Shown here in pieces: positions 7,626-16,021 of a stretch of DNA of 64,000 nt. The notes under the pieces were generated by a model. That model was not told where the DNA came from. It made no database searches and saw only the letters and a list, made by a program, of their open reading frames with translations. This stretch comes from Chryseomicrobium aureum (lineage in GTDB: Bacteria > Bacillota > Bacilli > Bacillales_A > Planococcaceae). Numbering within the stretch: the stretch's first letter is position 1; each line of letters starts with the position of its first letter. Made by a program: the position numbers and the translations under genes. The DNA is taken from NCBI RefSeq assembly GCF_016909155.1, contig NZ_JAFBFG010000001.1, forward strand, positions 1 to 64,000, given 5' to 3'.

Positions 7626-7654
7626 AGGACAGCCTCCAAAACGGAGACTGTCCT
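7626..7654. terminator. Terminator between trmL and the 7661 microgene
   Basis: AGGACAG and CTCC pair GGAG and CTGTCCT with one bulge. AAAAAA lies 5' and TCTTCTATTATTTTT lies 3', so it could serve both converging transcripts. Confidence 0.75.
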
Positions 7655-7660
7655 CTTCTA

Positions 7661-7759
7661 TTATTTTTGAGTTGTTGAACCTGGTTTGTCATCATAGCCT
7701 GCAGTTAAGATTGCAGAAAGGAATGCTACACATACACCGAGGATTAAAAGTAATTTCAT
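7661..7759 (-). CDS. 32-residue membrane-anchored microprotein
   Basis: ATG preceded by a strong AGGAGGCAC SD. Product: a hydrophobic N-terminal segment (KLLLILGVCVAFLSAILTAG) with a polar tail ending DDKPGSTTQK. The single segment fits an inner-membrane microprotein or a cleaved signal-like peptide with no obvious lipobox. The SD and the neat placement between terminators argue that it is real. Function unknown. Confidence 0.65.
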   Translation of the reverse strand: MKLLLILGVCVAFLSAILTAGYDDKPGSTTQK

Positions 7760-7895
7760 GGGTTGTGCCTCCTAGCTTAATAGTCTGTTTCAAGTATACA
7801 GGATTCTATTTAAAAAAGAAATGCCGAGCAATCGGCTAATTATGGCGAAAAAGCGTCAATTGGGCTAACATGATAAGAAAAGGAGGAGACAGCAC

Positions 7896-8075
7896 ATGAC
7901 GAAAGAGAACACTTCACGAGAGAATGGGTCCATGGCTTCGAATATGGATGAGCTTAAGCAGCTCGGTAAGCAGATGGAAAAATTACGTGATGAGCGAGAA
8001 CTCTCACAAGATGAGCGCGTCGCCGACCCAAGTCAACACGATAAAGCACCAGAGATTCAAAAACGCGAGGAGTGA
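7896..8075 (+). CDS. 59-residue charged hypothetical protein
   Basis: ATG 8-9 nt after AAAGGAGGAG. A hydrophilic, probably helical or disordered peptide (LKQLGKQMEKLRDERELSQD) with no cysteine or membrane segment. Its 3' end carries the SD (GAGGAG, 8067-8072) of the following aldo/keto reductase, so the two are coupled. Unrecognised family. Confidence 0.6.
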   Translation: MTKENTSRENGSMASNMDELKQLGKQMEKLRDERELSQDERVADPSQHDKAPEIQKREE

Positions 8076-8080
8076 CACGA

Positions 8081-8917
8081 GTGAACTTATCCCTACAGGC
8101 AACGAAGACACTACAAAATGGAATAGAAATGCCGCGTCTTGGACTTGGCGTATATAAAATGACAGACCGAAAGGAAGCGCTACAAGCGATTTCACACGCT
8201 TTAAAAACGGGATATCGCCACATTGATACAGCGTCATTATATGACAACGAGCAAGAAGTAGGCGAGGCGATACGTCATTCTGGCATTGTACGCTCTGATA
8301 TTTTTGTCACGACAAAAGTCTGGAACACCGATCAAGGGTACGACCAAACATTACGAGCTTTTGAAAAATCACTTAAGCTTTTAGATATGGACTATTTAGA
8401 TTTGTACTTGACTCACTGGCCAGTGGAAGAGACATTTGTTGAGACGTACCGAGCAATTGAACGCTTATACGATGAAAAACTGTTGCGTGCGACAGGCGTT
8501 TCTAACCACCATGCCCATCACTTAGAAAAAATCATGGCTTCGGCAAACGTTCCGCCAATGGTCAATCAAGTAGAATGCCATCCACGTCTTGCACAATTTG
8601 AGCTTCGTGAGTTTTGCGCAGAGCACAACATCGCCGTCACAAGCTGGTCTCCACTTTCACGCGGGCGACTGTTAGAAGAACCGAGTCTTGTGCGTCTTGC
8701 TGAGAAGCATGGCAAGTCGACTGCACAAATTATCATTCGCTGGCATTTACAAGGGGACCTTATTGTCATTCCTAAGTCTGTAAAGCCGCACCGAATCGAA
8801 GAAAATGCGGATGTGTATGATTTTGAATTATCAGCAGAAGATATGCGTATAATCGATGCCTTAAATCGCAACGAGCGTGTCGGAAAAGATCCGGACAATT
8901 TTCATTTTGATTTTTAA
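8081..8917 (+). CDS. Aldo/keto reductase
   Basis: About 278 residues, a (beta/alpha)8 NADPH-dependent carbonyl reductase like B. subtilis YtbE/YvgN (methylglyoxal and aldehyde reduction). The family signature GYRHIDTASLYDNE carries the catalytic Asp and Tyr, LDLYLTHWP supplies the active-site His, and IPKSVKPHRIEEN binds the nucleotide phosphate. GTG 8081 is 8 nt from GAGGAG; GTG 8072 would overlap that SD. Cytosolic; no signal peptide. Confidence 0.88.
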   Translation: MNLSLQATKTLQNGIEMPRLGLGVYKMTDRKEALQAISHALKTGYRHIDTASLYDNEQEVGEAIRHSGIVRSDIFVTTKVWNTDQGYDQTLRAFEKSLKLLDMDYLDLYLTHWPVEETFVETYRAIERLYDEKLLRATGVSNHHAHHLEKIMASANVPPMVNQVECHPRLAQFELREFCAEHNIAVTSWSPLSRGRLLEEPSLVRLAEKHGKSTAQIIIRWHLQGDLIVIPKSVKPHRIEENADVYDFELSAEDMRIIDALNRNERVGKDPDNFHFDF

Positions 8918-8922
8918 CCTAA

Positions 8923-8958
8923 GAAAACGCCGTTCCCTTTTGCGGGAACAGCGTTTTT
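8923..8958. terminator. Bidirectional terminator
   Basis: AAAACGCCGTTCCC pairs GGGAACAGCGTTTT (one bulge) over a short loop with A and T flanks. It lies between the convergent aldo/keto reductase and pseudouridine synthase genes. Confidence 0.88.
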
Positions 8959-9806
8959 TACGATCTTGGAATTTCTACGTTTACGAGCTCGCCTGTGATC
9001 GGATGGCGGAACTGAATACGAAAAGCTTGCAGCGCATAATGTTCGGCCTTGATCGCTTTGGCACCGTATAATGTGTCGCCGACAATGGGATGACCAAGGT
9101 GCGCCATATGCACTCGAATTTGGTGAGTGCGACCTGTCTCTAGCAACACATGTACTTTTGTCATTTGAGGGTTGCGTCCCACGACTTGATAGTGCGTGAT
9201 GGCAGTTTGACCTGTTTGAGACACGCGCCGACGTGATGGATGATGACGGTCTGCTGCAATCGCTGTCTTAATCGTTCCTTGATCTTTTTTAACAGAACCT
9301 TCAACAATAGCTTCGTACGTCCGCACAATTTGCTTTTTCTCAAGCATCTTATCCAAAAGGTTTTTCGCAATCGGATGTTTCGCAATCAATACTAAGCCAC
9401 TTGTTCCTTCGTCAAGACGGTGAACATGCTCAGCGTAACTATGACCTTTCGCATCTAAATAGTGGAACACACCATTCATCAATGTTTGCGTTTCCGTTGG
9501 TTCATTCGGATGCGTTTTCAACCCAGCTGGTTTTCCAACAATCAAGAAATGATCATCTTCATAAAAGGGTTGAACCGGTATTTTAGGACTCGGGAAGTAG
9601 GACGAACCTTCGTCTTCAAAGGTGATTTGAAACAATTGCCCCACTTCTAGAGGTTTGCTCCAGTCCAGTGCGATTCCTTCCGGTGTTTGAAAAGCCTTTT
9701 GCATCCGAAGGGAATGGACAGTCTTTTTGCCAAGCTGCCAATTGTCTTTCACAAGTTCTTCAATTGTAATCGCTGCTGGACTTTTTACTTTTACTGAAAA
9801 TTTCAT
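8958..9806 (-). CDS. RluA-family RNA pseudouridine synthase
   Basis: 282 residues. Converts uridine to pseudouridine in rRNA or tRNA. Motif II with the catalytic Asp (HRLDEGTSGLVLIAKHP, about residue 130) and the C-terminal GRTHQIRVHMAHLGHPIVGD segment are textbook RluA/RluD. The first about 75 residues are S4-like. Closest B. subtilis counterparts are YhcT/YjbO; which uridine is modified cannot be assigned. ATG preceded by AGGAG. Confidence 0.92.
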   Translation of the reverse strand: MKFSVKVKSPAAITIEELVKDNWQLGKKTVHSLRMQKAFQTPEGIALDWSKPLEVGQLFQITFEDEGSSYFPSPKIPVQPFYEDDHFLIVGKPAGLKTHPNEPTETQTLMNGVFHYLDAKGHSYAEHVHRLDEGTSGLVLIAKHPIAKNLLDKMLEKKQIVRTYEAIVEGSVKKDQGTIKTAIAADRHHPSRRRVSQTGQTAITHYQVVGRNPQMTKVHVLLETGRTHQIRVHMAHLGHPIVGDTLYGAKAIKAEHYALQAFRIQFRHPITGELVNVEIPRS

Positions 9807-9825
9807 AACAAACTCCTTACAGACA

Positions 9826-10296
9826 TTAGTTTTTTACAACTTCGTCAAAAAAGCGTTGGATGTCGGCTTCTGGCATTCCACCGACTGCACGCATTTCTTC
9901 TACGCCTTCTTCAAAATGAATCAAAGTAGGGGTTGAATTGATGCCGTACTCTGCACCAGCTTCAGGATATTCTAAAATATTATATTGAAGAATTTCTACA
10001 TCCTCTTGCTCTGCAAGTGGCATTAAGACTGGCGTCATCTCTTTACAGAAACTACATTCCGGGCTGAAGAAGTAAACTGTCGCGGTTTCACCATTCTCAA
10101 GTTTTTCTGTTAGTTCATTCGGTAAGATGATATTTTGATAATTCTCGTCATCAATCAAATCAATCGTCGACTGTGAAAGATTGTCTGTATCGTACGGGTT
10201 ATTTGCTAGTTTATCTTGGTTTTGAATATTTGTTAAGACTATGATTGCAACAAATGCTGCAACAATTACGCCTCCGAAAAGTAATAATTTCTTCAT
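9826..10296 (-). CDS. Membrane-anchored thioredoxin-like protein
   Basis: 156 residues: an N-terminal membrane anchor (about residues 3-22), a short linker, then a thioredoxin fold with active site CSFC (FFSPECSFCKEM) and the cis-proline motif STPTLIHF. It faces outside the membrane and probably cycles disulfides with the upstream DsbB-like partner. The ATG overlaps that gene's stop by 4 nt (ATGA). This pairing resembles B. subtilis BdbA or BdbD next to BdbB or BdbC. Confidence 0.88.
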   Translation of the reverse strand: MKKLLLFGGVIVAAFVAIIVLTNIQNQDKLANNPYDTDNLSQSTIDLIDDENYQNIILPNELTEKLENGETATVYFFSPECSFCKEMTPVLMPLAEQEDVEILQYNILEYPEAGAEYGINSTPTLIHFEEGVEEMRAVGGMPEADIQRFFDEVVKN

Positions 10297-10724
10297 GCTG
10301 TTTTTTCCTCCATGATGGTTTTTAAAAGATAGATACTCATCACTGCAATCCCACTAAACGCTACAAGAGCTAAAAATGGAATTGTAATGAACCCTAAATA
10401 ATTGATGTATTCGCCTGTGCACGAAACTAGCCCACACTCCGGTGCGCGCTCCCCGAAGAAATCGATTTTTTGAATGGCATAGTGATATCCGCTAGTCAAA
10501 ACACCGATTCCTGAAAATACAAGTGTTGTAAGTGCAATTCGTGCGTTTTTCTGGTAAATGGCGATTCCGGAAATCACGACGATTGGATACATAATAATTC
10601 GCTGGTACCAGCACAGTTCACATGGTTCATACCCTCGGATTTCAGAGAAATAAAGGGAACCAAGAGTTGCAATCAGCGCCAAACCAAAAATACCAAGTAA
10701 GGCATTTTCCGACTTTTTGTTCAT
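10293..10724 (-). CDS. bdbC: DsbB/BdbC-family disulfide oxidoreductase
   Basis: About 143 residues with four membrane helices. The first extracytoplasmic loop has the CELC motif (YEPCELCWYQR) and the second a further pair (ECGLVSC), as in DsbB, which passes electrons from an extracytoplasmic thiol oxidase to quinone. ATG 10724 is taken because AAAGGA sits about 10 nt upstream; TTG 10730 would be only 4 nt away. Forms a two-gene operon with the thioredoxin-like gene. Confidence 0.88.
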   Translation of the reverse strand: MNKKSENALLGIFGLALIATLGSLYFSEIRGYEPCELCWYQRIIMYPIVVISGIAIYQKNARIALTTLVFSGIGVLTSGYHYAIQKIDFFGERAPECGLVSCTGEYINYLGFITIPFLALVAFSGIAVMSIYLLKTIMEEKTA

Positions 10725-10794
10725 AGGCAAGGAATCCTTTCAGAAGTTCAGTTTCTTTTCAAGTATAGACAATACGTGCAATCAAGTAAATTAT

Positions 10795-10823
10795 TTTCAA
10801 CCTCTCCAATCTCACGGTATAAT
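10795..10823 (+). promoter_or_regulatory. Candidate promoter of the GNAT-nitrilase gene
   Basis: A perfect TATAAT (10818-10823) with a weak TTTCAA 17 nt upstream, 30 nt before the ATG. Confidence 0.5.
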
Positions 10824-10853
10824 GAGGGATAACGTGTTCAAGGAGGGATAGTT

Positions 10854-12398
10854 ATGAAAGAAGAATTTGATTCAACTCAATTTGAAAAACATATGATCAT
10901 CCGTCCGATGACATTTGCAGATATAGACTCTATTTTGGAAATGCAACGACTGTCATTTCCAGGTATGGAACCATGGAAAGTGGAACATTTGCGCAGTCAC
11001 TTGACCGTTTTCCCAGATGGCCAATTAGTGGCAGAACTTGATGGCAAAGTAATCGGGTCCTGTTCAAGCTTGATTATCAACTTTGATGAGTACGATGATC
11101 GGCACTCGTGGTCTGATGTAACAGATGGTGGGTACATTACGAATCACAATCCAGATGGCTACAACTTATACGGCATCGAAGTTATGGTGCACCCTGAATA
11201 CCGTCGGATGAAAGTAGGGCAACGTTTATATGAAGGACGCAAGGATATAGCGCGCCAATACAATCTAAAGTCGATTATTATCGGTGGTCGTATCCCGAAC
11301 TACCATAAATACTCAGAAGAGATGTCACCGCGTGAGTATGTGACTAGTGTATCGCGTCACAAAATTTATGATCCCGTGTTAACATTCCAGCTGATGAATG
11401 GCTTCACATTAATGCGGATCAATCCAAACTATCTGCCGGACGACAAAGCTTCTGGGAAATTCGCGACACTGATGGAATGGAACAATGTCGATTACATTCC
11501 ACTGTCAAAGCGCCATTTCAGAACGAGTTACCCCGTGCGGATTTGTGTAGTACAGTACATGATGCGCAAAATCAACTCATTTGAAGAATTCGCAAACCAA
11601 GTCGAGTATTTTGTCGATGTAGCTTCAGACGCACAATCTGACTTTGTTGTGTTCCCGGAAATCTTCACGACGCAACTTATGTCCTTCCTAGAAGAGCCAT
11701 CTCCATCTCAAGCGGTTCGAAGATTGACGGAATATACACCACAGTACATGGAATTGTTCAGTGATTTATCGGTTCGATACAATATCAATATCATTGCAGG
11801 GTCACACTTTGTTAAAGAAGAAGACGATGAAATCTACAACATCGCGTACCTGTTCCACCGGGACGGGTCGATTGATAAACAATACAAAATTCACATCACA
11901 CCAAATGAACGCAAATGGTGGGGAATCAGTGCAGGAGACTCAGTTCGTGTATTTGATACAGATTGCGGGAAAATCGCTATCCAGATTTGTTATGACATCG
12001 AGTTCCCAGAGCTTGCCCGTATTGCAACAGACATGGGCGCGAACATTATTTTCACACCGTTCTGTACAGAGGACCGCCAAGGCTACTTGCGCGTGAAATA
12101 TTGTGCACAAGCTCGCGCAGTGGAAAACCAGATTTACACCGTTATTTCCGGGACCATTGGAAATCTTCCACAGACGGAAAATATGGATATCCAGTACGCA
12201 CAATCCGCTATCTATGCACCATCTGACTTTGAATTTGCGCGTGATGGAATTGTTGGAGAGACAGAAGCGAATGTAGAGATGGTGTTGATTGGAGATGTTG
12301 ATTTAGAAATTTTACGTCGACAGCGCCAAGACGGGACAGTTAAACAATTAAAAGATCGTCGCCATGACGTCTATTCAGTAGAATACAAAAAGAGCTAA
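10854..12398 (+). CDS. yhcX: GNAT acetyltransferase-nitrilase fusion (YhcX-like)
   Basis: 514 residues, two enzymes in one chain. Residues about 15-190 are a GNAT acetyltransferase (VMVHPEYRRMKVGQRLYEGR is the acetyl-CoA-binding segment). Residues about 225-490 are a carbon-nitrogen hydrolase with the Glu-Lys-Cys triad (FVVFPEIF; YKIHITPNE; QICYDIEFPELAR). The order matches B. subtilis YhcX and it sits before the yhcYZ homologues as there. Substrate unknown; possibly an amide made or cleaved together with acetyl transfer. SD AAGGAGGG. Separated from the kinase gene by a terminator. Confidence 0.9.
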   Translation: MKEEFDSTQFEKHMIIRPMTFADIDSILEMQRLSFPGMEPWKVEHLRSHLTVFPDGQLVAELDGKVIGSCSSLIINFDEYDDRHSWSDVTDGGYITNHNPDGYNLYGIEVMVHPEYRRMKVGQRLYEGRKDIARQYNLKSIIIGGRIPNYHKYSEEMSPREYVTSVSRHKIYDPVLTFQLMNGFTLMRINPNYLPDDKASGKFATLMEWNNVDYIPLSKRHFRTSYPVRICVVQYMMRKINSFEEFANQVEYFVDVASDAQSDFVVFPEIFTTQLMSFLEEPSPSQAVRRLTEYTPQYMELFSDLSVRYNINIIAGSHFVKEEDDEIYNIAYLFHRDGSIDKQYKIHITPNERKWWGISAGDSVRVFDTDCGKIAIQICYDIEFPELARIATDMGANIIFTPFCTEDRQGYLRVKYCAQARAVENQIYTVISGTIGNLPQTENMDIQYAQSAIYAPSDFEFARDGIVGETEANVEMVLIGDVDLEILRRQRQDGTVKQLKDRRHDVYSVEYKKS

Positions 12399-12426
12399 AG
12401 ACTGGTCAGTGACCAGTCTTTTTCTA
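12398..12426 (+). terminator. Terminator after the yhcX-like gene
   Basis: AAAGACTGGTCA and TGACCAGTCTTT form a near-continuous stem followed by T residues. It begins in the stop codon. Confidence 0.88.
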
Positions 12427-12442
12427 CAGGAGGGCACTGGTT

Positions 12443-13549
12443 TTGAATGAACATATGACGCTACTCAAAGAAATCGCAGAATTTTTGAATGAAGAAACCG
12501 AAATGGAGACGATGTTACAAGGTGCGCTCAAAAAGCTACTGACGCGCAGTGTTTTTGCTTCCGGCTGGATTTTCTTTATTGATGCGAAAGGGAAGCATAC
12601 ACTGATTGCCGCAGAGAATCTTCCAGACTCGTTAATGGACAATGCGTGCCGCTCGATGAAACGCGGAGGGTGTTGGTGTGTTTCGCGCTATAACAATGGA
12701 GAACTACAAAAAGCCTCCAATATCATCGAATGCCAGCGTATCGAACAAGCAGGACGTCTTAGCACACTCCCTTCTGCCGGAATCACGCATCATGCAACCG
12801 TACCACTTCAGTCTGGTAAGGAAAAGTTCGGACTTTTGAATGTGGCGACTCCGCATACAATCGAATATGATCAGAGTGAACTAGCATTGTTGGAAGCCAT
12901 TGCTTTTCAAATCGGATCAGCCATCAAACGTATTCATTTGACGAAGCAAGAGCAAGAAATCGCCCTTGTTCAAGAACGGAATCGACTTGCGCGAGATTTG
13001 CATGATTCGGTCAATCAACTTTTGTTTTCTGTGACATTGACCTCTCGTGGAGCAATGGAGATGACAGAAGACACGGATTTGAAGCAAGCGTTTGGAGATA
13101 TCCATTCCCTCACGCAAGAAGCACTGACAGAGATGCGTGCGCTAATTTGGCAGTTGCGTCCAAAAGGATTGGAGACAGGTTTATTAGAAGGAATCAAAGG
13201 CTACGCTGAAATGCTTGGAATTTCTTTGAAAACGCATGTCAGTGGAGTCATTCAACTGCCTTCACGAATAGAAGAGACCGTCTTCCGTATAGCGCAAGAA
13301 GGGCTTAACAATATTCGTAAACATTCGGGAACATTGGAAGCGGAATTATTTCTAACAATCAACTCAACAGATATTTTATTTATTTTAAAAGATGAGGGCA
13401 GAGGATTTGTCGCTGGGAAAATTCCAGAAAGTCTAGCGTCTGTCGGAATGAATAGCATGCAGGAACGTGCGCGTTCAGTAGAAGGAACGATTGAATGGAT
13501 CAGTGAACCATCAAAAGGGACAGAGGTATTTGTACGAATTCCGTATTAA
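12443..13549 (+). CDS. yhcY: Sensor histidine kinase, GAF plus HisKA_3 (YhcY-like)
   Basis: 368 residues, cytosolic: no membrane segment. A GAF-like domain spans about 15-160 and includes a cysteine pair (RGGCWC). A NarL/DegS-type dimerisation domain follows with phospho-acceptor His in ERNRLARDLHDSVNQ (about residue 190). The ATPase domain has N box AQEGLNNIRKHS and G1 box DEGRGF. The TTG start lies 9 nt after AGGAGG. Next to its regulator, as in yhcYZ. The GAF domain suggests a small soluble ligand, redox or haem signal; which one is unknown. Confidence 0.9.
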   Translation: MNEHMTLLKEIAEFLNEETEMETMLQGALKKLLTRSVFASGWIFFIDAKGKHTLIAAENLPDSLMDNACRSMKRGGCWCVSRYNNGELQKASNIIECQRIEQAGRLSTLPSAGITHHATVPLQSGKEKFGLLNVATPHTIEYDQSELALLEAIAFQIGSAIKRIHLTKQEQEIALVQERNRLARDLHDSVNQLLFSVTLTSRGAMEMTEDTDLKQAFGDIHSLTQEALTEMRALIWQLRPKGLETGLLEGIKGYAEMLGISLKTHVSGVIQLPSRIEETVFRIAQEGLNNIRKHSGTLEAELFLTINSTDILFILKDEGRGFVAGKIPESLASVGMNSMQERARSVEGTIEWISEPSKGTEVFVRIPY

Positions 13550-13561
13550 AGGAGTGTGCGT

Positions 13562-14206
13562 ATGATTCGCATTGTGATAGCAGATGATCACCACGTAGTA
13601 AGGCGTGGGTTATTATTTTTTCTAAAGACGCAAAAAGATTTTGAAGTTGTGGGAGAGGCGACGAATGGGGAAGAGGCGATTGCTATCTCTAAAGAGGTTC
13701 GTCCTGATGTGATTTTAATGGATCTTGTCATGCCTGAAAAAGATGGAATCCAGGCAACACGAGAAATTAAAAAGCTGGTACCCGAAACGCATATCTTGAT
13801 GCTGACAAGTTTCTCTGACCGAGATCATGTGATCCCAGCGATTGAGGCGGGAGCAGCAGGATACCAATTGAAAGATATCGAACCAGACGAGCTTGCAGCG
13901 GCTATACGTCAGTTAATGAAAGGCGAAAAACCGCTCAGTCCACTAGCTCAGACGGAACTTGAAAAAGATTGGTCAGAAGAAAAGCCACATCTGACAAATC
14001 CTTTAACGGCTCGTGAGCAAGATGTGCTTGCCGAGCTTACAAAAGGTAAGAGCAACAGAGACATCGCTTCTACTTTGTTTGTAACTGAAAAAACGGTGAA
14101 GACACATATCTCGAATATCTTTTCGAAATTGAACGTCCAAGACCGCACACAAGCGGCGTTGTATGCAGTGAAGCATGGTCTTACAGAACCTAGCGGGAAG
14201 GGTTGA
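13562..14206 (+). CDS. yhcZ: NarL/FixJ-family response regulator (YhcZ-like)
   Basis: 214 residues. The receiver domain has the acidic pair in ADDHH, phospho-Asp in VILMDLVMPEKDG (about 54) and Lys in QLKDIEPDE. The C-terminal LuxR-type helix-turn-helix (LTAREQDVLAELTKGKSNRD) binds DNA. ATG 13562 follows GGAG by 7 nt and is 13 nt after the kinase stop. Partner of the preceding kinase; targets unknown. Confidence 0.92.
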   Translation: MIRIVIADDHHVVRRGLLFFLKTQKDFEVVGEATNGEEAIAISKEVRPDVILMDLVMPEKDGIQATREIKKLVPETHILMLTSFSDRDHVIPAIEAGAAGYQLKDIEPDELAAAIRQLMKGEKPLSPLAQTELEKDWSEEKPHLTNPLTAREQDVLAELTKGKSNRDIASTLFVTEKTVKTHISNIFSKLNVQDRTQAALYAVKHGLTEPSGKG

Positions 14207-14524
14207 GTTTCTTAGGACCTGAATTTTGCCTACTCATTAAGTTTTTGTCGCGAATTAGTTTCCATAAAATCATTTGGGGCGTTAAGTGAAGGTTTACGGT
14301 CGTCAACGGACTGAACTCGGTCGCTAAACGAGCAAGTTCGGTCGCTAATTGGCACCAGTCGGGCGTTAATTGCGGAAGTCCTAAGCCCTTGCTAGAAAAT
14401 GCCCTTAACAAATAAGCCGTTATTGGTTTACTAAAAATCTAATTCGCTTTCTTGTTTGGATGACACATATCTTTTAGGATTTACTACTAAATTTTAGTGT
14501 AATAACTTTCGATAAGAATAAAAA
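14207..14524. repeat. Intergenic repeat with a five-unit 21-bp array
   Basis: No gene seen. The element starts at GTTTCCATAA (14258) and carries five units GGKCGYYAA at 14277, 14298, 14319, 14340 and 14361, exactly 21 bp apart. The same boundary and the same 19-nt offset to the first unit recur at 21981, 24621 and 58142 with a different unit (GGTAGAATAAAT). Function unknown. Confidence 0.75.
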
Positions 14525-14565
14525 AACGCTACTTGCAAAGTATTGTTCTCTTTGCAAGTGGCGTT
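14525..14565. terminator. Isolated strong hairpin
   Basis: AACGCTACTTGCAAAG pairs CTTTGCAAGTGGCGTT, preceded by A6. It lies 320 bp after the response regulator with no gene ending nearby. It could be a late terminator for that operon or part of a small RNA. Confidence 0.6.
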
Positions 14566-14893
14566 ATTCAAATATGGAAAAAAGTTGAGTGCAATGGAGG
14601 GGCTGACTCCAGTGGGATTACAGTCTGCCGTGAGATCCCGCAGGAGCCTGCGACGAGGAAGCTCACGCAGCGCCCACGGAAAGCAGCCCCGCAGTGGAAC
14701 TCAACGTTCTAAAGGGGTTTCGACTTTGACTGGAATCGAGTTACGCCCTCTAGACCAGTCGGCTTCACATCTAACTGGAATCGAGTTGCGCCTCCTAGAA
14801 ATCCCGCAAGAAGCCATCGCGGCCTATGAAGCAAAAAACGCTTCACAGTCCACGCTGTCATCTCGCACAATTTCTGACCAGTCGGCTTCACAT
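14566..14893. repeat. G+C-rich composite repeat between yhcZ and the CDF gene
   Basis: Made of blocks that recur elsewhere in the window: GAAAGCAGCCCCG (also at 58339), CTGGAATCGAGTT (twice here and AATGGAATCGAGTT at 22132), GTCGGCTTCACATCTAA (14760 and 14880). Its right end is a copy, on the minus strand, of the roughly 60-bp element also found after yhaM (30388). An open frame of 167 codons crosses it but has no SD and runs into the CDF gene antisense. Confidence 0.7.
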
Positions 14894-15775
14894 CTAATAA
14901 TCCACCATGTCATACTCCGGCTCAATGTGAACAAGCACAATCGCATGCGGTTTGGCCTTGTGAATTTTCCGCTCGATTTCCTCCGTAATCCAATGACTCT
15001 CAATGACATTCAAATACGGATCTACTGTTACTGTCACATCAATTAATGCTTGGTTCCCATGCATCCGCCCTTTTAAATCAGGTACTTTATAAACACCGGG
15101 AGTATGAGACACAAGCACTGTCAACGTCTCCGTATCTTCACTACTGAATCCGTCAGACAACATAAACGCAGCGTCATAAAAAATCCCATAAGCCGTGTAG
15201 AGAATGATTGCACCTACAACAAGAGCAGTAATTGTATCAAGAATTGGGAAGCCAACAATTGCGCCGATGATCCCAATAGAAGCTCCGAGAGACACAAGAG
15301 CATCTGAGCGATTATCGTAAGCTGCTGCACGAAGAGCCGACGACTTAATTTTTTTCGCGAGAGCATTGTTATAGCGGTAGACTCCATACATGACAACTGC
15401 ACTTCCTAGTCCTACCCATAAAGTTAAGAGAGAAGGGCTCTCTCTTACAGGATCCGCAAAACTTTGAAGAGACTGAATCACGACTTGTAAACCGATGATT
15501 GCCATAATAAATGCGGCAACTAACGACGCAATCGTTTCTGCCCGCATATGCCCGTAAGCATGTTGATCATCGGGTGGTTTCTGTGATATACGTAATCCGA
15601 TTAAAACAGCCACACTTGCTATGATATCCGTAAAGTTATTGAGACCATCTGCTCGTAATGCTTCGGAATCACCGATAGTCCCCACTGTATATTTCACACT
15701 ACTAAGGACTATATAGACAGCGATACTGAGCCATGCGCCTTTTTCCCCTTTGCGTAAGTTTGTATAGAGTTCCAA
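14894..15775 (-). CDS. Cation diffusion facilitator transporter (MneS/YeaB-like)
   Basis: 293 residues with about six membrane helices and a C-terminal cytoplasmic domain. Exports divalent metal by proton antiport. The metal-site motifs are ALRADGLNNFTD (helix 2, two Asp and an Asn) and SALRAAAYDNRSDALVS (helix 5), plus the HAYGHMRAETIASL loop. This Asn-Asp pattern is closer to manganese exporters such as B. subtilis MneS than to zinc exporters, an inference. The start is TTG 15775, 8 nt from GGGAGG. Its stop codon lies within the repeat element at 14835. Confidence 0.87.
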   Translation of the reverse strand: MELYTNLRKGEKGAWLSIAVYIVLSSVKYTVGTIGDSEALRADGLNNFTDIIASVAVLIGLRISQKPPDDQHAYGHMRAETIASLVAAFIMAIIGLQVVIQSLQSFADPVRESPSLLTLWVGLGSAVVMYGVYRYNNALAKKIKSSALRAAAYDNRSDALVSLGASIGIIGAIVGFPILDTITALVVGAIILYTAYGIFYDAAFMLSDGFSSEDTETLTVLVSHTPGVYKVPDLKGRMHGNQALIDVTVTVDPYLNVIESHWITEEIERKIHKAKPHAIVLVHIEPEYDMVDY

Positions 15776-15809
15776 AATGTTTCCTCCCTACAACTCCCTA
15801 TAAACGACA

Positions 15810-15835
15810 AAAACGACTTCCAAGGAAGTCGTTTT
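15810..15835 (-). terminator. Hairpin in the CDF-gene leader
   Basis: A perfect 12-bp stem, AAAACGACTTCC with GGAAGTCGTTTT over 2 nt. On the minus strand it is followed by a short T run and lies about 35 nt upstream of the CDF start, so it may attenuate that gene. It could also terminate an upstream transcript, although none is evident. No yybP-ykoY riboswitch core was found. Confidence 0.6.
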
Positions 15836-16021
15836 GAACGCATAGATTGTGTGTATAGTATAAGTACTTTCTACAGTTTATAGAGGAATAGCCTTACTGT
15901 CAAACAATCATTTGTCTTGTTACTTTCCCTATTACGAAATTGTAAAGAATTATTACTATCCATACATCTAGGCGGCTAAATTTGCTAAAATATAAGCATA
16001 TTCTTATTAGTAGGAGGCACT

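Noticed and set aside
14258-14370. 21-bp periodic array as a CRISPR
   Set aside because: Repeats are only about 9 bp, linkers 12 bp, and no cas genes are present.
14543-15046. 167-codon open frame in the repeat-rich gap
   Set aside because: No SD, composed of repeat blocks, and its last third is antisense to the CDF gene.
15776-16021. yybP-ykoY manganese riboswitch ahead of the CDF gene
   Set aside because: The conserved core was looked for and not seen; only a simple hairpin is present.
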